A stretch of 64,000 nucleotides of DNA from Rhizobium binae (GTDB lineage: Bacteria > Pseudomonadota > Alphaproteobacteria > Rhizobiales > Rhizobiaceae): the NCBI RefSeq assembly GCF_017357225.1, contig NZ_CP071604.1:2111001-2175000 (forward strand), in the 5' to 3' direction. Made by a program: the position numbers and the translations under genes. Every line of letters starts with the position of its first letter. The stretch's first letter is position 1. Shown piece by piece: positions 1 through 10,254 of the stretch. The notes beneath the pieces are model-generated. The model did no database searches. It was not told where the DNA came from and saw only the letters and a program-made list of their open reading frames with translations.

Positions 1-527
1 GCCTCAAGTCAGGCGATCCGCTGGTCTATGGCCGGGCAGGGGAAGAAATGGCCGCATTGCGTGCTGCCGGCATCACCTATGAGGTCGTGCCCGGCATCAC
101 CTCGGCTTTCGCGGCCGCCGCCGATTTCGAACTGCCGCTGACCCTGCGCGGCGTCGCTTCCTCGCTGGTCTTCACGACCGGCCATGATCTCACCGGCGAC
201 GTGCTGCCGGATTGGGCAAGCCTTGCCGTCTCCGGCGCGACGATCGCCGTCTATATGGGCCGCACCGTTGCCGCCTCGGTCGCCGAGCGGCTGATGCAGG
301 CCGGCATTCCAGCCGAAACGACGGTCGCCGTCATCGAAAATGCCAGCCGCGCTGACCGCCGTCTGCTGCATGGCACGCTTGCCGATCTGCCCGATCTGCA
401 GCACCGCGATGAGTTGACCGGGCCGGTCATGGTCATTATCGGCGATGCCGTCGCCGGCGCCAATTTCGAACTGTCCGAGCCGCTGGTGCGTGCGAACGCC
501 CGGATCGAGGAACTTGCAAGGAGCTGA
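1..527 (+). CDS. cysG: Siroheme synthase / uroporphyrinogen-III C-methyltransferase, 3' part
   Basis: The gene is cut by the window edge; the reading frame is open from base 3. The first visible residues, LKSGDPLVYGRAGEE, match the conserved LKxGDPxxFGRGGEE block of SUMT-type SAM methyltransferases. This enzyme methylates uroporphyrinogen III to precorrin-2, the first step towards siroheme, the cofactor of the sulfite reductase encoded two genes downstream. About 175 residues are visible; whether the missing N-terminus carries the dehydrogenase/ferrochelatase domain of a full CysG cannot be seen. It ends 2 bases before the next gene, so it is the upstream member of the cys operon. Confidence 0.9.
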   Translation, partial: LKSGDPLVYGRAGEEMAALRAAGITYEVVPGITSAFAAAADFELPLTLRGVASSLVFTTGHDLTGDVLPDWASLAVSGATIAVYMGRTVAASVAERLMQAGIPAETTVAVIENASRADRRLLHGTLADLPDLQHRDELTGPVMVIIGDAVAGANFELSEPLVRANARIEELARS

Positions 528-529
528 AT

Positions 530-844
530 ATGGTAGACAAGGTTCTGACGGCCAACCGGCTGACGGACGGCATTGCCGTCTGGCTGGATGCGAACGGGAA
601 ATGGTCGACCTCGCTGCAGAATGCGCTTGTCGCCCGCCATAACGAAGCCGTCGACGCGCTGGAAGCGATCGGCAAGAAATCCTATGCGGACAACGAGGTC
701 GTTGACGTCGCCGTCGTCGACGTTCAGGAAACCAACGGCATTCTCTGGCCGCTGCGCCTTCGCGAGCGCATCCGCGCCCAGGGGCCGACCATGGAATATG
801 CCCCGGGCTACGCTCCCGCCGATCCCGAATTCATTGCAGTCTGA
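530..844 (+). CDS. DUF2849 domain protein of the cys operon
   Basis: A 104-residue protein that begins 2 bases after cysG and ends 8 bases before cysI, so it is almost certainly co-transcribed with them. The opening residues MVDKVLTANRLTDGIAVWLD are typical of the DUF2849 family, which is regularly found between cysG and cysI in rhizobia. An AAGGAGC-like ribosome binding site lies just upstream. No catalytic residues can be named. A role in sulfite reduction or siroheme handling is inferred only from the conserved neighbourhood. Confidence 0.85.
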   Translation: MVDKVLTANRLTDGIAVWLDANGKWSTSLQNALVARHNEAVDALEAIGKKSYADNEVVDVAVVDVQETNGILWPLRLRERIRAQGPTMEYAPGYAPADPEFIAV

Positions 845-852
845 GGAAGACG

Positions 853-2523
<1,671 letters not shown>

Positions 2524-2530
2524 GGAGGGG

Positions 2531-3046
2531 ATGATGACGAAGATCTGGAAAGAAACCGGTTTTGTCGAGAACGATCCCTGGGTGATCGAGACCGACGAGG
2601 TGAAGGCGAGTGGCGAGCAGAAGCCGCTGCTCGGCCTCGACGCGCTGATCGCCAAGGCCGACGAAAGCAATGATGTCGGTCTTGGGGTGCTCGTCAAGCC
2701 GGCCGACGACGTACGCCGGCTGGAGCCCTATCTCTCCCGCCTCGACATCATCGCCGTCGCCTTCCCGGCCTTCAACGACGGCCGCGCCTTCAGCCATGCC
2801 TCGCTGCTGCGCCAGCGTTTGGGCTACACCAGCGAGCTGCGCGCCGTCGGCGACGTGCTGATCGACCAGGTCCCGCTGATGCTGCGCGTCGGCATCGACA
2901 GTTTCTCGGTCAGCAACGCCACGGCGCTGAAGCGGCTTGCCGAAAACCGTCTTCCCGCCATTCCCCATCACTATCAGCCGGCGGTGCGTGACGCCGAAGC
3001 CGGCAAGGGCTATAGTTGGCGCCGTCAGGCGAAGCCGGCCGCATAA
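2531..3046 (+). CDS. DUF934 domain protein of the cys operon
   Basis: The chosen start at 2531 has a very strong ribosome binding site (AAGGAGGGG, 2522-2530) directly after the cysI stop; a second ATG follows at 2534. The 171-residue product contains DIIAVAFPAFNDGRAFS and LRQRLGYTSELRAVGDVLIDQ, the hallmark segments of DUF934, a family encoded next to cysI and cysH in proteobacteria. Its biochemical role is unknown, but the operon links it to sulfite reduction. Reading the frame further upstream would overlap cysI by more than 130 bases and is not supported. Confidence 0.9.
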   Translation: MMTKIWKETGFVENDPWVIETDEVKASGEQKPLLGLDALIAKADESNDVGLGVLVKPADDVRRLEPYLSRLDIIAVAFPAFNDGRAFSHASLLRQRLGYTSELRAVGDVLIDQVPLMLRVGIDSFSVSNATALKRLAENRLPAIPHHYQPAVRDAEAGKGYSWRRQAKPAA

Positions 3047-3083
3047 GCGGCCGGTCCGCCTCTTGCGATGGCGGAACAATAGC

Positions 3084-4295
3084 ATGAAGACATTTGAAAT
3101 CGCGGTGATCGGTGGCGGGCTCGCCGGCATGATCGCCGCAATCGCGCTTGCCCGCGGTGGCCGCAATGTGGCGCTGGTGGCTCCCCTGGCGACAAGGGAG
3201 GACCGGCGCACGACGGCGCTGATGGATCAGTCGATCAGCTTCCTCGACCGGTTGGCGCTCTGGGAAAAGCTGCGCCCTGCGGCAGCGCCGCTGACCAGCA
3301 TGCGCATCATCGACGGCACCGACCGGCTGCTGCGCGCGCCGACGACGACATTCCGCGCCGCCGAGGTCGGTCTCGACGCCTTCGGCTATAATTTCCCCAA
3401 CAAGGCCATGACCGACATCCTCGAACAGGCGACGGCCGGCGAGGGCAATATCAGCCGCTTCCCCAGTATGGCTGAATCGATCGAGATCTCGGCCGAGAGG
3501 GTCTCGATCACGCTTGCCGGCGGCGAGACGTTCGCAGCCGATTTTGCCGTCGGCGCCGACGGCCGCGGCTCGAAGCTGCGCGAGACGGCCGGGATCGGCG
3601 TGCGCAACTGGTCCTATCCGCAATCGGCCATGGTGCTGAATTTCGCCCATTCCCTGCCGCACCAGAACATATCGAGCGAATTCCACACCAAACACGGCCC
3701 CTTTACCCAAGTGCCACTGCCGGGAAGCCGTTCGAGCCTCGTCTGGGTGCAGGATCCGGCTGAGGCCGCCGCACGCATGGAGTTGCCGCTGGCCGAGCTC
3801 GGCCGCCTTGTCGAAGCGCAGATGCAGTCCATGCTCGGCAAGGTCGATGTGGAGGAAGGTGTCCAACTCTGGCCGCTGTCGGGCATGATGGCGCATCGTT
3901 TCGGCAAGGGTCGCATCGCCCTGATCGGCGAGGCGGCGCATGTCTTCCCGCCGATCGGGGCGCAGGGGCTGAACCTCAGCCTGCGCGATATCATGGCGCT
4001 CACCGACATCCTCTGTGACAGGGCCGAATTGCCGGTGCCGGCCGATGCCGGCGACAGCTTCGATCGCAAACGCCGCGCCGACATCATGACGCGTACGGCC
4101 AGCGTCGATCTCCTCAACCGCTCGCTGCTCTCGGATTTCCTGCCGGTGCAGATGCTGCGCGCTGCCGGCCTGCATATCCTCTCGGCCATTCCGCCGCTGC
4201 GCAACCTCGTCATGCGCGAGGGCATCGAGCCCGGCCGCGGCTTCCGCGACATTCCCGATTCCCTAAGGGAAAAGCTGAAGCGGAAGAAGGCCTGA
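3084..4295 (+). CDS. UbiH/UbiF/COQ6-family FAD-dependent hydroxylase
   Basis: A 403-residue flavoprotein starting at ATG 3084. The N-terminal Rossmann motif VIGGGLAGMIAAIALARGG binds the FAD ADP moiety. Near residue 280 the segment LIGEAAHVFPPIGAQGLNL matches the second FAD motif and the signature of the UbiH/UbiF/COQ6 ring hydroxylases. Members hydroxylate the ubiquinone precursor ring, usually at the membrane. Which ring position this one modifies cannot be told from sequence. It follows the cys operon by 37 bases and its last 33 bases overlap the convergent AEC transporter gene. Confidence 0.88.
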   Translation: MKTFEIAVIGGGLAGMIAAIALARGGRNVALVAPLATREDRRTTALMDQSISFLDRLALWEKLRPAAAPLTSMRIIDGTDRLLRAPTTTFRAAEVGLDAFGYNFPNKAMTDILEQATAGEGNISRFPSMAESIEISAERVSITLAGGETFAADFAVGADGRGSKLRETAGIGVRNWSYPQSAMVLNFAHSLPHQNISSEFHTKHGPFTQVPLPGSRSSLVWVQDPAEAAARMELPLAELGRLVEAQMQSMLGKVDVEEGVQLWPLSGMMAHRFGKGRIALIGEAAHVFPPIGAQGLNLSLRDIMALTDILCDRAELPVPADAGDSFDRKRRADIMTRTASVDLLNRSLLSDFLPVQMLRAAGLHILSAIPPLRNLVMREGIEPGRGFRDIPDSLREKLKRKKA

Positions 4296-5225
4296 GCGGA
4301 TCGCGATCAGCCAGAGCGAAACGCTCGCCACCGAAAGCACCGTCGTGATCAGGATCGTCGCCGAGGCCCGCTCCTGCCACACGCCATATTGCTGGCCGAT
4401 GACGAAGACATTGGTTGCCGTCGGTAATGAGGCGAGCAGCACGGCCGCCTGGATCCAGACCGGCTCGAAACCGCCGACAGCAGTCAGCGCCAGGAAAACC
4501 GCGATGGGATGCAGGATCAGCTTGGCCGGCACGATGTAAACGATCTCCGTGGGAACCCGTTTCAGCGGCCGTAGCGCCAGCGTCACGCCCATGGCAAAGA
4601 GTGCGCACGGCGCCGCCGCCTGGGCGAGGTAATCGACGAGGCGCTGAAACGCCAGCGGCTGATCGATGTGGAAGGCGGCGACGGCAAAGCCCGCCGCCGT
4701 CGACAGGATGAAGGGATGCAGCGCCACCTTCCGGGCGATATCGGCGGCAAGCTGGCCCCCAGAACGCTTGTCATCGCCGGCCGCCGCCATCAGGGCCGGG
4801 GCGACGATGAAATGCAGCGCGTTCTCGAAGCAGATGATCAGCGCCACCGGCACGGCGGCACCTTCGCCGAGCGCCAGCAGCGCCAGGCCCGGCCCCATAT
4901 AGCCGATATTGCCATAGGCGCCGGCAAAGGACTGGATGGTGCAGTCATCAAGCGCATTGCCGCGCACGAACCGGCCGATGGCAAAGAGCAGGATGAAGAC
5001 CGCATAGGTGGCGGCGATATCGGTGACGATGAAATCGACGCGCGTCAGCTCTTCGATCGGTGTGCGCGAGACGAGCTTGAAGAACAAGGCGGGCAGGGCG
5101 GCATAAATGATGAAGGTGTTCAGCCAGCCGAGCGCCTCCGCCGGCTGCTTCGTCGCCTTGGCGGCGGCATAACCGATCAGGATCAGGCCGAAGAACGGCA
5201 GCAGCAGGCTGATGATGTCGGCCAA
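4263..5225 (-). CDS. AEC-family (auxin efflux carrier type) permease
   Basis: A 320-residue hydrophobic protein with about ten predicted membrane segments. It begins MADIISLLLPFFGLILIGYA, the usual first helix of the AEC family, and has the weak internal duplication of that family. Such carriers export or take up organic acids such as malonate and malate. The substrate is unknown here. The 3' end runs 33 bases into the convergent hydroxylase gene. The next gene on this strand, ccdA, starts upstream at 6020, leaving a 45-base gap, so the two may share a transcript. Confidence 0.88.
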   Translation of the reverse strand: MADIISLLLPFFGLILIGYAAAKATKQPAEALGWLNTFIIYAALPALFFKLVSRTPIEELTRVDFIVTDIAATYAVFILLFAIGRFVRGNALDDCTIQSFAGAYGNIGYMGPGLALLALGEGAAVPVALIICFENALHFIVAPALMAAAGDDKRSGGQLAADIARKVALHPFILSTAAGFAVAAFHIDQPLAFQRLVDYLAQAAAPCALFAMGVTLALRPLKRVPTEIVYIVPAKLILHPIAVFLALTAVGGFEPVWIQAAVLLASLPTATNVFVIGQQYGVWQERASATILITTVLSVASVSLWLIAIRSGLLPLQLFP

Positions 5226-5270
5226 GGGAAAGTCCGGTTTTCGCGGGATGGTCGGCGGGAAGAATCTCTT

Positions 5271-6020
5271 CTAGCCGATTTGCATCAGGATCGGAAAGGT
5301 CTGCTGGAACCAGATCGCCACATCGCTGACCCAGCCGAACAGAAAGGCGAGGCCGGTGAGGATGAGGAAGACGCCCATCACCTTTTCCACCGTGCCGAGA
5401 TGGCGGCGGAAGCGCGACAGGAAGCGCATGAAGGCGCCGGAGAAGCCCGCGGCGATCCAGAACGGAATCGCAAGACCCAGCGAGTAGATGGCCAGCAGCC
5501 CGGCCCCCGAACCGACCGTCTCGCGCGAGGCGGCGACACCGAGGATCGCGCCGAGCACCGGCCCGATGCAGGGCGTCCAGCCGAAGGCGAAGGCCAGGCC
5601 CATGACATAGGCGCCCGTCAAGGTCGCCGGCTTGCCGCCACCCTGGAAGCGCGCTTCGCGGGCAAGCAGACCGATTCGGAACAGGCCGAGGAAATTCAAC
5701 CCCATGACGATGATGATCAGTCCCCCGATCTTGGAGAGCAGATCAAGATGCTGGCGCAGCGCCATGCCGATGCTGGACGCCCCGGCGCCGAGGGCCACGA
5801 AGACGGTGGCAAAACCGAGCGTGAAGAGCAGCGACGACAACAGCACCCCGCGCCTGATATCCGGCGCCACCACAACCGCGGAGCCGCCGCGGAACTGCTC
5901 GACCGATATGCCGGCCATATAGCAGAGATAGGGCGGGACCAGGGGAAGCACGCACGGCGAAAGGAAGGAAAGCGCCCCGGCTATCAACGCGCTCCACAGG
6001 GAAATATCGGCAATCGACAC
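5271..6020 (-). CDS. ccdA: Cytochrome c biogenesis protein CcdA
   Basis: A 249-residue integral membrane protein of the CcdA/DsbD-transmembrane family, which passes electrons from cytoplasmic thioredoxin to periplasmic apocytochrome c maturation factors. The two redox cysteine regions are visible: SPCVLPLVPPYLCY near the N-terminus and GWTPCIGPVLG in the middle, each at the start of a three-helix repeat. Length and six-helix pattern fit the short CcdA form. The large open frame on the opposite strand through this region (from about 4668) is a codon-bias shadow. Confidence 0.92.
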   Translation of the reverse strand: MSIADISLWSALIAGALSFLSPCVLPLVPPYLCYMAGISVEQFRGGSAVVVAPDIRRGVLLSSLLFTLGFATVFVALGAGASSIGMALRQHLDLLSKIGGLIIIVMGLNFLGLFRIGLLAREARFQGGGKPATLTGAYVMGLAFAFGWTPCIGPVLGAILGVAASRETVGSGAGLLAIYSLGLAIPFWIAAGFSGAFMRFLSRFRRHLGTVEKVMGVFLILTGLAFLFGWVSDVAIWFQQTFPILMQIG

Positions 6021-6231
6021 GCATTCTCTCCGGCTGCAATCTGCGCCCTGTTCCTAGCGTCGCAGGCCCGGGATTGCCAATCACCTTTTTGCGTCCGGCC
6101 GAAACGCATCTTTGGGCGCGAGAGAAATGTGCCTTACCTTTGCAAAAGCCGAATTTTTCGGTTGACCGCAATGGGTCACCTGCCTATGTTCCGCCCACTT
6201 CCAGCCGGGGTGCCTCACACCCGCGGAGAGG

Positions 6232-6307
6232 GAGAGCGTAGCTCAGCCGGTAGAGCAACTGACTTTTAATCAGTAGGTCTCGGGTTCGAACCCCGACGCT
6301 CTCACCA
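6232..6307 (+). tRNA. tRNA-Lys(UUU), integration target of two elements
   Basis: A 76-nt cloverleaf with acceptor stem GAGAGCG/CGCTCTC, discriminator A and encoded CCA (6305-6307). The anticodon stem ACTGA/TCAGT encloses loop CTTTTAA with anticodon TTT at 6265-6267. The T arm contains GGTTCGAAC. The part from base 6259 to the end is repeated at 47743 and (46 nt) at 58500. So this gene is the left attachment site, and its 3' half now comes from the integrated element while keeping the tRNA intact. Confidence 0.97.
6259..6307 (+). repeat. attL core (left attachment site of prophage)
   Basis: Forty-nine bases, from the anticodon stem to the CCA end of tRNA-Lys, are identical to 47743-47791. The match stops at both ends (A6258 versus C47742; A6308 versus T47792). 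The first 3 bases are absent from the third copy at 58500-58545. Integration of tyrosine-recombinase elements into the 3' half of tRNA genes commonly leaves such a direct repeat. Confidence 0.95.
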
Positions 6308-6355
6308 ATAATTTCAATCACTTATAGACAGTATCGGGCTAGCGAATGTTGGCTG

Positions 6356-6376
6356 GTCGCCACCGAGTCGCCACCG
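6356..6376 (+). repeat. Arm-type integrase repeats, left end of prophage
   Basis: The 11-mer GTCGCCACCGA occurs twice head to tail here (the second copy lacks its last match base), 48 bases inside attL. The identical double repeat lies at 47610-47630, 112 bases inside the right att core, in the same orientation. In the excised circle the two would flank attP on either side, as expected for arm-binding sites of a tyrosine integrase. Confidence 0.7.
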
Positions 6377-6497
6377 ATCTGGGTGCGCGCATCTTCAGCC
6401 TTTTCGCCTGCCTGCATTTTAATGCCATTTTTTCGCCTAAACTGGTTTCGGAAAATACATCATATCACCGGCATCAACCTGAAACATGGAGGTGCCA

Positions 6498-6710
6498 ATG
6501 CAACGAAACATCCGAGTCAAAGAGGCTGCTCACTATGTCGGCCTGTCGAAATCCAGCCTCGATAAGCTTCGCCATTTCGGTGGCGGTCCAAAGTACTTCA
6601 AGCTCGGTCGGGCCGTGGTCTACTCGACTGCCGACCTAGACGATTGGATGTCTGAACGTCGGCGTTCTGAAACCTGGAACGGCGCCAACGACAATCATCG
6701 CGCCGCCTAA
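6498..6710 (+). CDS. AlpA/excisionase-like helix-turn-helix protein
   Basis: ATG 6498 is preferred over 6486 because GGAGGT (6488-6493) is spaced correctly for it. The 70-residue product contains VKEAAHYVGLSKSSLDKLR, a winged HTH typical of the MerR-like excisionase/AlpA family. This is followed by GGPKYFKLGRAVVYSTADLDDW, the characteristic wing and helix. It is the first gene inside attL. It probably works as a recombination directionality factor and/or early transcription regulator. The satellite has a counterpart at 56059-56265. Confidence 0.8.
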   Translation: MQRNIRVKEAAHYVGLSKSSLDKLRHFGGGPKYFKLGRAVVYSTADLDDWMSERRRSETWNGANDNHRAA

Positions 6711-6803
6711 TTCTGGACATTACGGTCGGCTCTGCCGACATAGCTTCCGCCACCACATCACCGACATTTTGCCGACCGGCCACGCGCCGGCGAGAGGAGA
6801 CAC

Positions 6804-7226
6804 ATGCGCATTTCTGACATTCAAGGTCCGTCCCTAACCGAAGTCATCGCATTCACCATGATCGAGAAGCCCGAAGACGTCGCGATAGTCGAGCGCCAAG
6901 CTGCCGATCGCATGGCTACTGTCCGCGGCTGGTACGGCTGGCGGGCTGTCGACGTCGACGTCGTCGATGACGCTGACGAACTGGTGCGCCTGACCATCTA
7001 CGCCCAACCTGTCGGCGCTGGATACCGGGAAGAGGCGACATTTACGTTCCTGACCGATCGAGATGGCAAGCGTCGATCAGCTCGCCTTGATGCATTCCTC
7101 GCGGCTTGCGGCGTATCGGAACGCGTAGACGACACCCGCGAAATCAAGGGTCGCTTCTTCGCAACCAAGAATCGCGGCCGAGGCGTTAGAGACTTCGGAC
7201 CGCTGACCAACGCGCTGGTCGGCTGA
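6804..7226 (+). CDS. Phage early protein, unknown function (possibly DUF669-like)
   Basis: A 140-residue soluble protein with a good ribosome binding site (GAGAGGAG, 6791-6798). The C-terminal part AFLAACGVSERVDDTREIKGR followed by a basic KNRGRG stretch recalls phage DUF669-type single-strand DNA-binding proteins, but the resemblance is weak. It lies directly upstream of the primase-helicase, so a role in replication is plausible. No firm family assignment can be made by eye. Confidence 0.6.
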   Translation: MRISDIQGPSLTEVIAFTMIEKPEDVAIVERQAADRMATVRGWYGWRAVDVDVVDDADELVRLTIYAQPVGAGYREEATFTFLTDRDGKRRSARLDAFLAACGVSERVDDTREIKGRFFATKNRGRGVRDFGPLTNALVG

Positions 7227-7228
7227 CC

Positions 7229-7510
7229 ATGATAGTCGCCAACATGACGCCTGCCGCCGATCTGGGCGGCGGGACGATGAAGCACGTCGCCGATTTCGAC
7301 CTGCAAATCACCGATGACATCAGGATCTGCGGAATGCGGTTGTTGCGAGCGCCGGACGGTCGACTCCTGACCTATGCGCCCACGGCGCTGGGAGGTCGCC
7401 GGTCGGTGACATTCTCGCCGGAAACGACTGCAGCAATTACCGACGCCGCCCGCAACAGTTACTTGGAGCTCGTAACAGCCGATGACCGCAGCAGCACTGC
7501 AGCAGCCTGA
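7229..7510 (+). CDS. Small phage early protein, unknown (SpoVG-like pattern)
   Basis: A 93-residue protein that starts 2 bases after the previous stop and overlaps the primase-helicase start by 29 bases. The pattern of a short beta strand, then MRLLRAPDGRLLTYAP, then a helix after FSPETTAAI resembles small SpoVG-type nucleic-acid-binding proteins. This is only a pattern impression. Tight coupling with the primase-helicase suggests an early replication accessory role. Confidence 0.55.
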   Translation: MIVANMTPAADLGGGTMKHVADFDLQITDDIRICGMRLLRAPDGRLLTYAPTALGGRRSVTFSPETTAAITDAARNSYLELVTADDRSSTAAA

Positions 7511-9596
7511 AGTACCATCCCCTCTCGAAATCGCGCTCGGATATAACCGTCTCCAGTGGCCTGTCTTTCCCTGCCGCCACGCTCCCGAAGATGTCGCAGA
7601 CCCGCAGACCGGTGAGATCGAGACTCGCGGCGCCAAGACGCCTCTTATTTCCAACGGGCTAAACGGCGCGACCCTAAACACACCACTCATCGGCAGGCTC
7701 TGGACGCGTTTCCCCGACGCCATGATAGGCATCCCCACAGGAAAGAAGATCGGCGCGTGGGTTCTCGACATCGACGTGCCGCCCGGGCATGCCGACGGCC
7801 GCCTTTGGCTCGCCGAGATGGAGGCAAGGCACGGTAAGCTTCCTCCCACGCGCACGGCCACAACGGCCAGCGGCGGCCGGCACTATTTTTGGAAATATAG
7901 CTCCGACGTAAAGAACCGAGCGTCGATCGGTCCTGGCGCCGATCTGCGAGGCGAGGGCGGCTACGTCATTGCTGCCGGCAGCGTCATGGCCGACGGCCGT
8001 CGTTATGACTGGGACAACGACTTCGACATCGCTGAGGCGCCAGCGTGGCTGATGGAGCTGGCGACACCGCAGCAGTCGGCGCCGACGCCAGGTCAAACCT
8101 TCGACTATCGTACCCGCGCTACCGATCGCTACGTGGAAGCAAGTGTCGACGACGAGCTACGCATCCTCGCGTCTACGGCACAGGGTGGGCGTGGGCACCA
8201 GGTCAACGCCTCGGCTTACAATCTCGGTCGGTTCGTCGGCGCCAACCTTCTGAGCCGTTCAGAAGCCGAGGCCGGTCTCTACGCCGCTGCGCAGGCCAAC
8301 GGCGTTGCGCAGAAGGATGGCGAGCGCGAGACATGGGCCAAGATCCGGCGCGGGCTAGACGCGGGCATACTGAAACCGAAGCACATCCCGGAACGAGAAG
8401 TTGCTGACAACACACCCCCGATGGATCACTCGCGGATGGTCGAGCGAGCGAGAGAGAAATCAGCTGCTCAAAAGCTAGAAGCGGCTAATGACAACGTCCC
8501 GCCCGCATCGACCATTTCCGAATTGCCTGTGGTCAATCCGGCTGATTGGCAAGACAAAGAAGTGCCTCCTCGTGAATGGTTCATCGCCGATTGGATTCCT
8601 CACCGACAGGTGACAATCCTATCCGGCGATGGTGGCGTAGGTAAATCTCTGCTTGCGCTTCAGTTCGGCGCCGCGTCGGCGCTCGCGGTAGACACCGCAG
8701 GCCTTTCGCCCAAGCCTGGCAAGGTTCTGTATCTCGGCGCTGAGGACGAAGAGGATGAGTTCCATCGACGGCTTGCCGATATCGTCCGCGGACATGGGCG
8801 ACATCTCTCCGACCTAAGCGATTTCCGGCTGGTGCCGATGGCCGATTTGGACGCCCTGTTAGCTGTTCCTGACGCCAAGGGGGTGCTGCAGCCGACGAAG
8901 GTCTGGACGAAGTTCTGCGAGCTAGCTCGAAGCTTCGAGCCGCGTTTCATCGTACTCGATACTGTCGCGGATCTCTTCGGCGGTGACGAGATCAAACGCG
9001 GGCAGGCGCGGCAATTTATCGGCATGCTTCGAAAGTTGGCCATTGAGTTGGACTGCTCGATCATGCTCCTGGCGCATCCATCGCAAGAGGGTATTCGATC
9101 TGGCACAGGGTCGTCAGGTAGCACTGGCTGGAAAAACAGCTCGCGCAGCATGCTCTATTTCAGTCGGTCCGATGACAAAGAGGCGGACACAGATCTTCGA
9201 TTCCTCACAAATAAGAAGATCAACTACGCCGGTGTCGGTAGCGAGATACGGTTGCGATGGGAAAGCGGATGTTTCGTTCCTGAGATTGCGGGATCCTCAC
9301 CGGCAATGGGATTGCTTAACCGGCAGGCAGAGAGGACCTTCATAGATCTTCTTCGTACCTTCTCGAGAACGGGCCAGCATGTCGGCGCATCGCCAGGAAC
9401 AAACTTCGCACCGGCGAAAATGGCTAAGCATCCAAGCGCCGGCGGCGTTTCGAAGAAATCACTCGAAGCTGCGATGCAGCGGCTCCTTGAGGATGGGACG
9501 ATCAAACTGATTTGGGAAGGCCCGGCGTCGAAACAAAGGCAGAGGCTAATCGTCACCGCGGATGATTATTTTTCACGAAAAAGGGACGAAGAGTGA
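7482..9596 (+). CDS. Bifunctional primase-polymerase / RepA-type helicase
   Basis: A 704-residue replication protein. Residues about 12-195 form a prim-pol domain with the metal-binding pair D96-x-D98 in WVLDID and the downstream SGGRHYFW block (H134). After a linker, a RecA-like ATPase begins with Walker A GDGGVGKS (382-389) and continues through FIVLDTVADLFGG (Walker B) and LLAHPSQEG, as in hexameric RepA/DnaB-like helicases. The C-terminus (about 620-704) looks like a small winged-helix region. It should prime and unwind phage DNA. TTCCACC repeats begin directly at its 3' end. Confidence 0.9.
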   Translation: MTAAALQQPEVPSPLEIALGYNRLQWPVFPCRHAPEDVADPQTGEIETRGAKTPLISNGLNGATLNTPLIGRLWTRFPDAMIGIPTGKKIGAWVLDIDVPPGHADGRLWLAEMEARHGKLPPTRTATTASGGRHYFWKYSSDVKNRASIGPGADLRGEGGYVIAAGSVMADGRRYDWDNDFDIAEAPAWLMELATPQQSAPTPGQTFDYRTRATDRYVEASVDDELRILASTAQGGRGHQVNASAYNLGRFVGANLLSRSEAEAGLYAAAQANGVAQKDGERETWAKIRRGLDAGILKPKHIPEREVADNTPPMDHSRMVERAREKSAAQKLEAANDNVPPASTISELPVVNPADWQDKEVPPREWFIADWIPHRQVTILSGDGGVGKSLLALQFGAASALAVDTAGLSPKPGKVLYLGAEDEEDEFHRRLADIVRGHGRHLSDLSDFRLVPMADLDALLAVPDAKGVLQPTKVWTKFCELARSFEPRFIVLDTVADLFGGDEIKRGQARQFIGMLRKLAIELDCSIMLLAHPSQEGIRSGTGSSGSTGWKNSSRSMLYFSRSDDKEADTDLRFLTNKKINYAGVGSEIRLRWESGCFVPEIAGSSPAMGLLNRQAERTFIDLLRTFSRTGQHVGASPGTNFAPAKMAKHPSAGGVSKKSLEAAMQRLLEDGTIKLIWEGPASKQRQRLIVTADDYFSRKRDEE

Positions 9597-9598
9597 AT

Positions 9599-9710
9599 TT
9601 CCACCGACCCTTCCACCGGCCTTCCACCACCCTTCCACCGCGTTCCACCGACCCTTCCACCTCTCCCCCTACAACCCCCGGCGAGGTGGAAGCACCTCGC
9701 GGTGGTGGAA
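9599..9710. repeat. TTCCACC iteron-like cluster, candidate phage origin
   Basis: Six direct copies of TTCCACC start at 9599, 9611, 9622, 9633, 9643 and 9655, about 10-12 bases apart. They are followed by two inverted copies GGTGGAA (9685, 9704) and the hairpin GAGGTG/CACCTC (9683-9698). The cluster directly follows the helicase-primase gene. One-turn spacing of a fixed 7-mer is the pattern of iterons bound by an initiator. An alternative is that this is simply the low-complexity start of the overlapping reading frame. Confidence 0.5.
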
Positions 9711-9784
9711 CCACCGCAGCGCTCCCACCCTCTGAAAGGAAAAGACATGCCGCATCTCAAAGAAGAGAACAGGAGTCTACACCT

Positions 9785-10243
9785 GTGAACCCAACAACGT
9801 TCATGATGCGCAATCCGATCCGCAAAGGCGAGGATCTTCGGAAGTTCATCATCCGGACGATCACCGAGAACTGCGATTCCGACCTTCCCGGGGCTCGTGA
9901 AGAAATGATCGGTGAGGCGCTCCAGTTTTACCGGGCTAGGATAGTCGAGCACGTTCAGCAGGAAGAGCAAGACCGAGCCGCTGCTGATCGTCGTCACCTG
10001 GAAGCACGACTTGCGGATCTCACCGCCAAGTATGACGCGTTGGGGGCGCAGCACGCGCGGCTCAAGTCCACCATGCCGACGTCAATCTCAATACGCGAAG
10101 CGGAGGAGGCCAGGCTAGGCGCGTTCAAGCTGGCGCGCGAGAAGGCGGCGAAGCTCATGGAAGGTCCCGATGGCCAGCCCACGCCTTGGAGTGAGGCAAT
10201 CCGGGAAAAGATCAAAGATCCGAAACCTAAGTGGACAAAATAG
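9785..10243 (+). CDS. Phage protein, unknown function
   Basis: The frame is open from 9593, but its first 64 codons are the TTCCACC repeat. The likely start is GTG 9785 after AGGAG (9770-9774), or ATG 9803. The 152-residue form is helical and charged, with a coiled-coil-like stretch AADRRHLEARLADLTAKYDALGA in the middle written here only in part as ARLADLTAKYD. No family is recognised. The position between replication and packaging modules suggests an early or regulatory role. Confidence 0.6.
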   Translation: MNPTTFMMRNPIRKGEDLRKFIIRTITENCDSDLPGAREEMIGEALQFYRARIVEHVQQEEQDRAAADRRHLEARLADLTAKYDALGAQHARLKSTMPTSISIREAEEARLGAFKLAREKAAKLMEGPDGQPTPWSEAIREKIKDPKPKWTK

Positions 10244-10254
10244 GAGGTGGAGAC

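Noticed and set aside
4668..6269. 533-residue open frame opposite the AEC and ccdA genes
   Set aside because: Composition is the typical Arg/Asp/Gly/Gln shadow of GC-rich genes, and the genes on the other strand have clear families.
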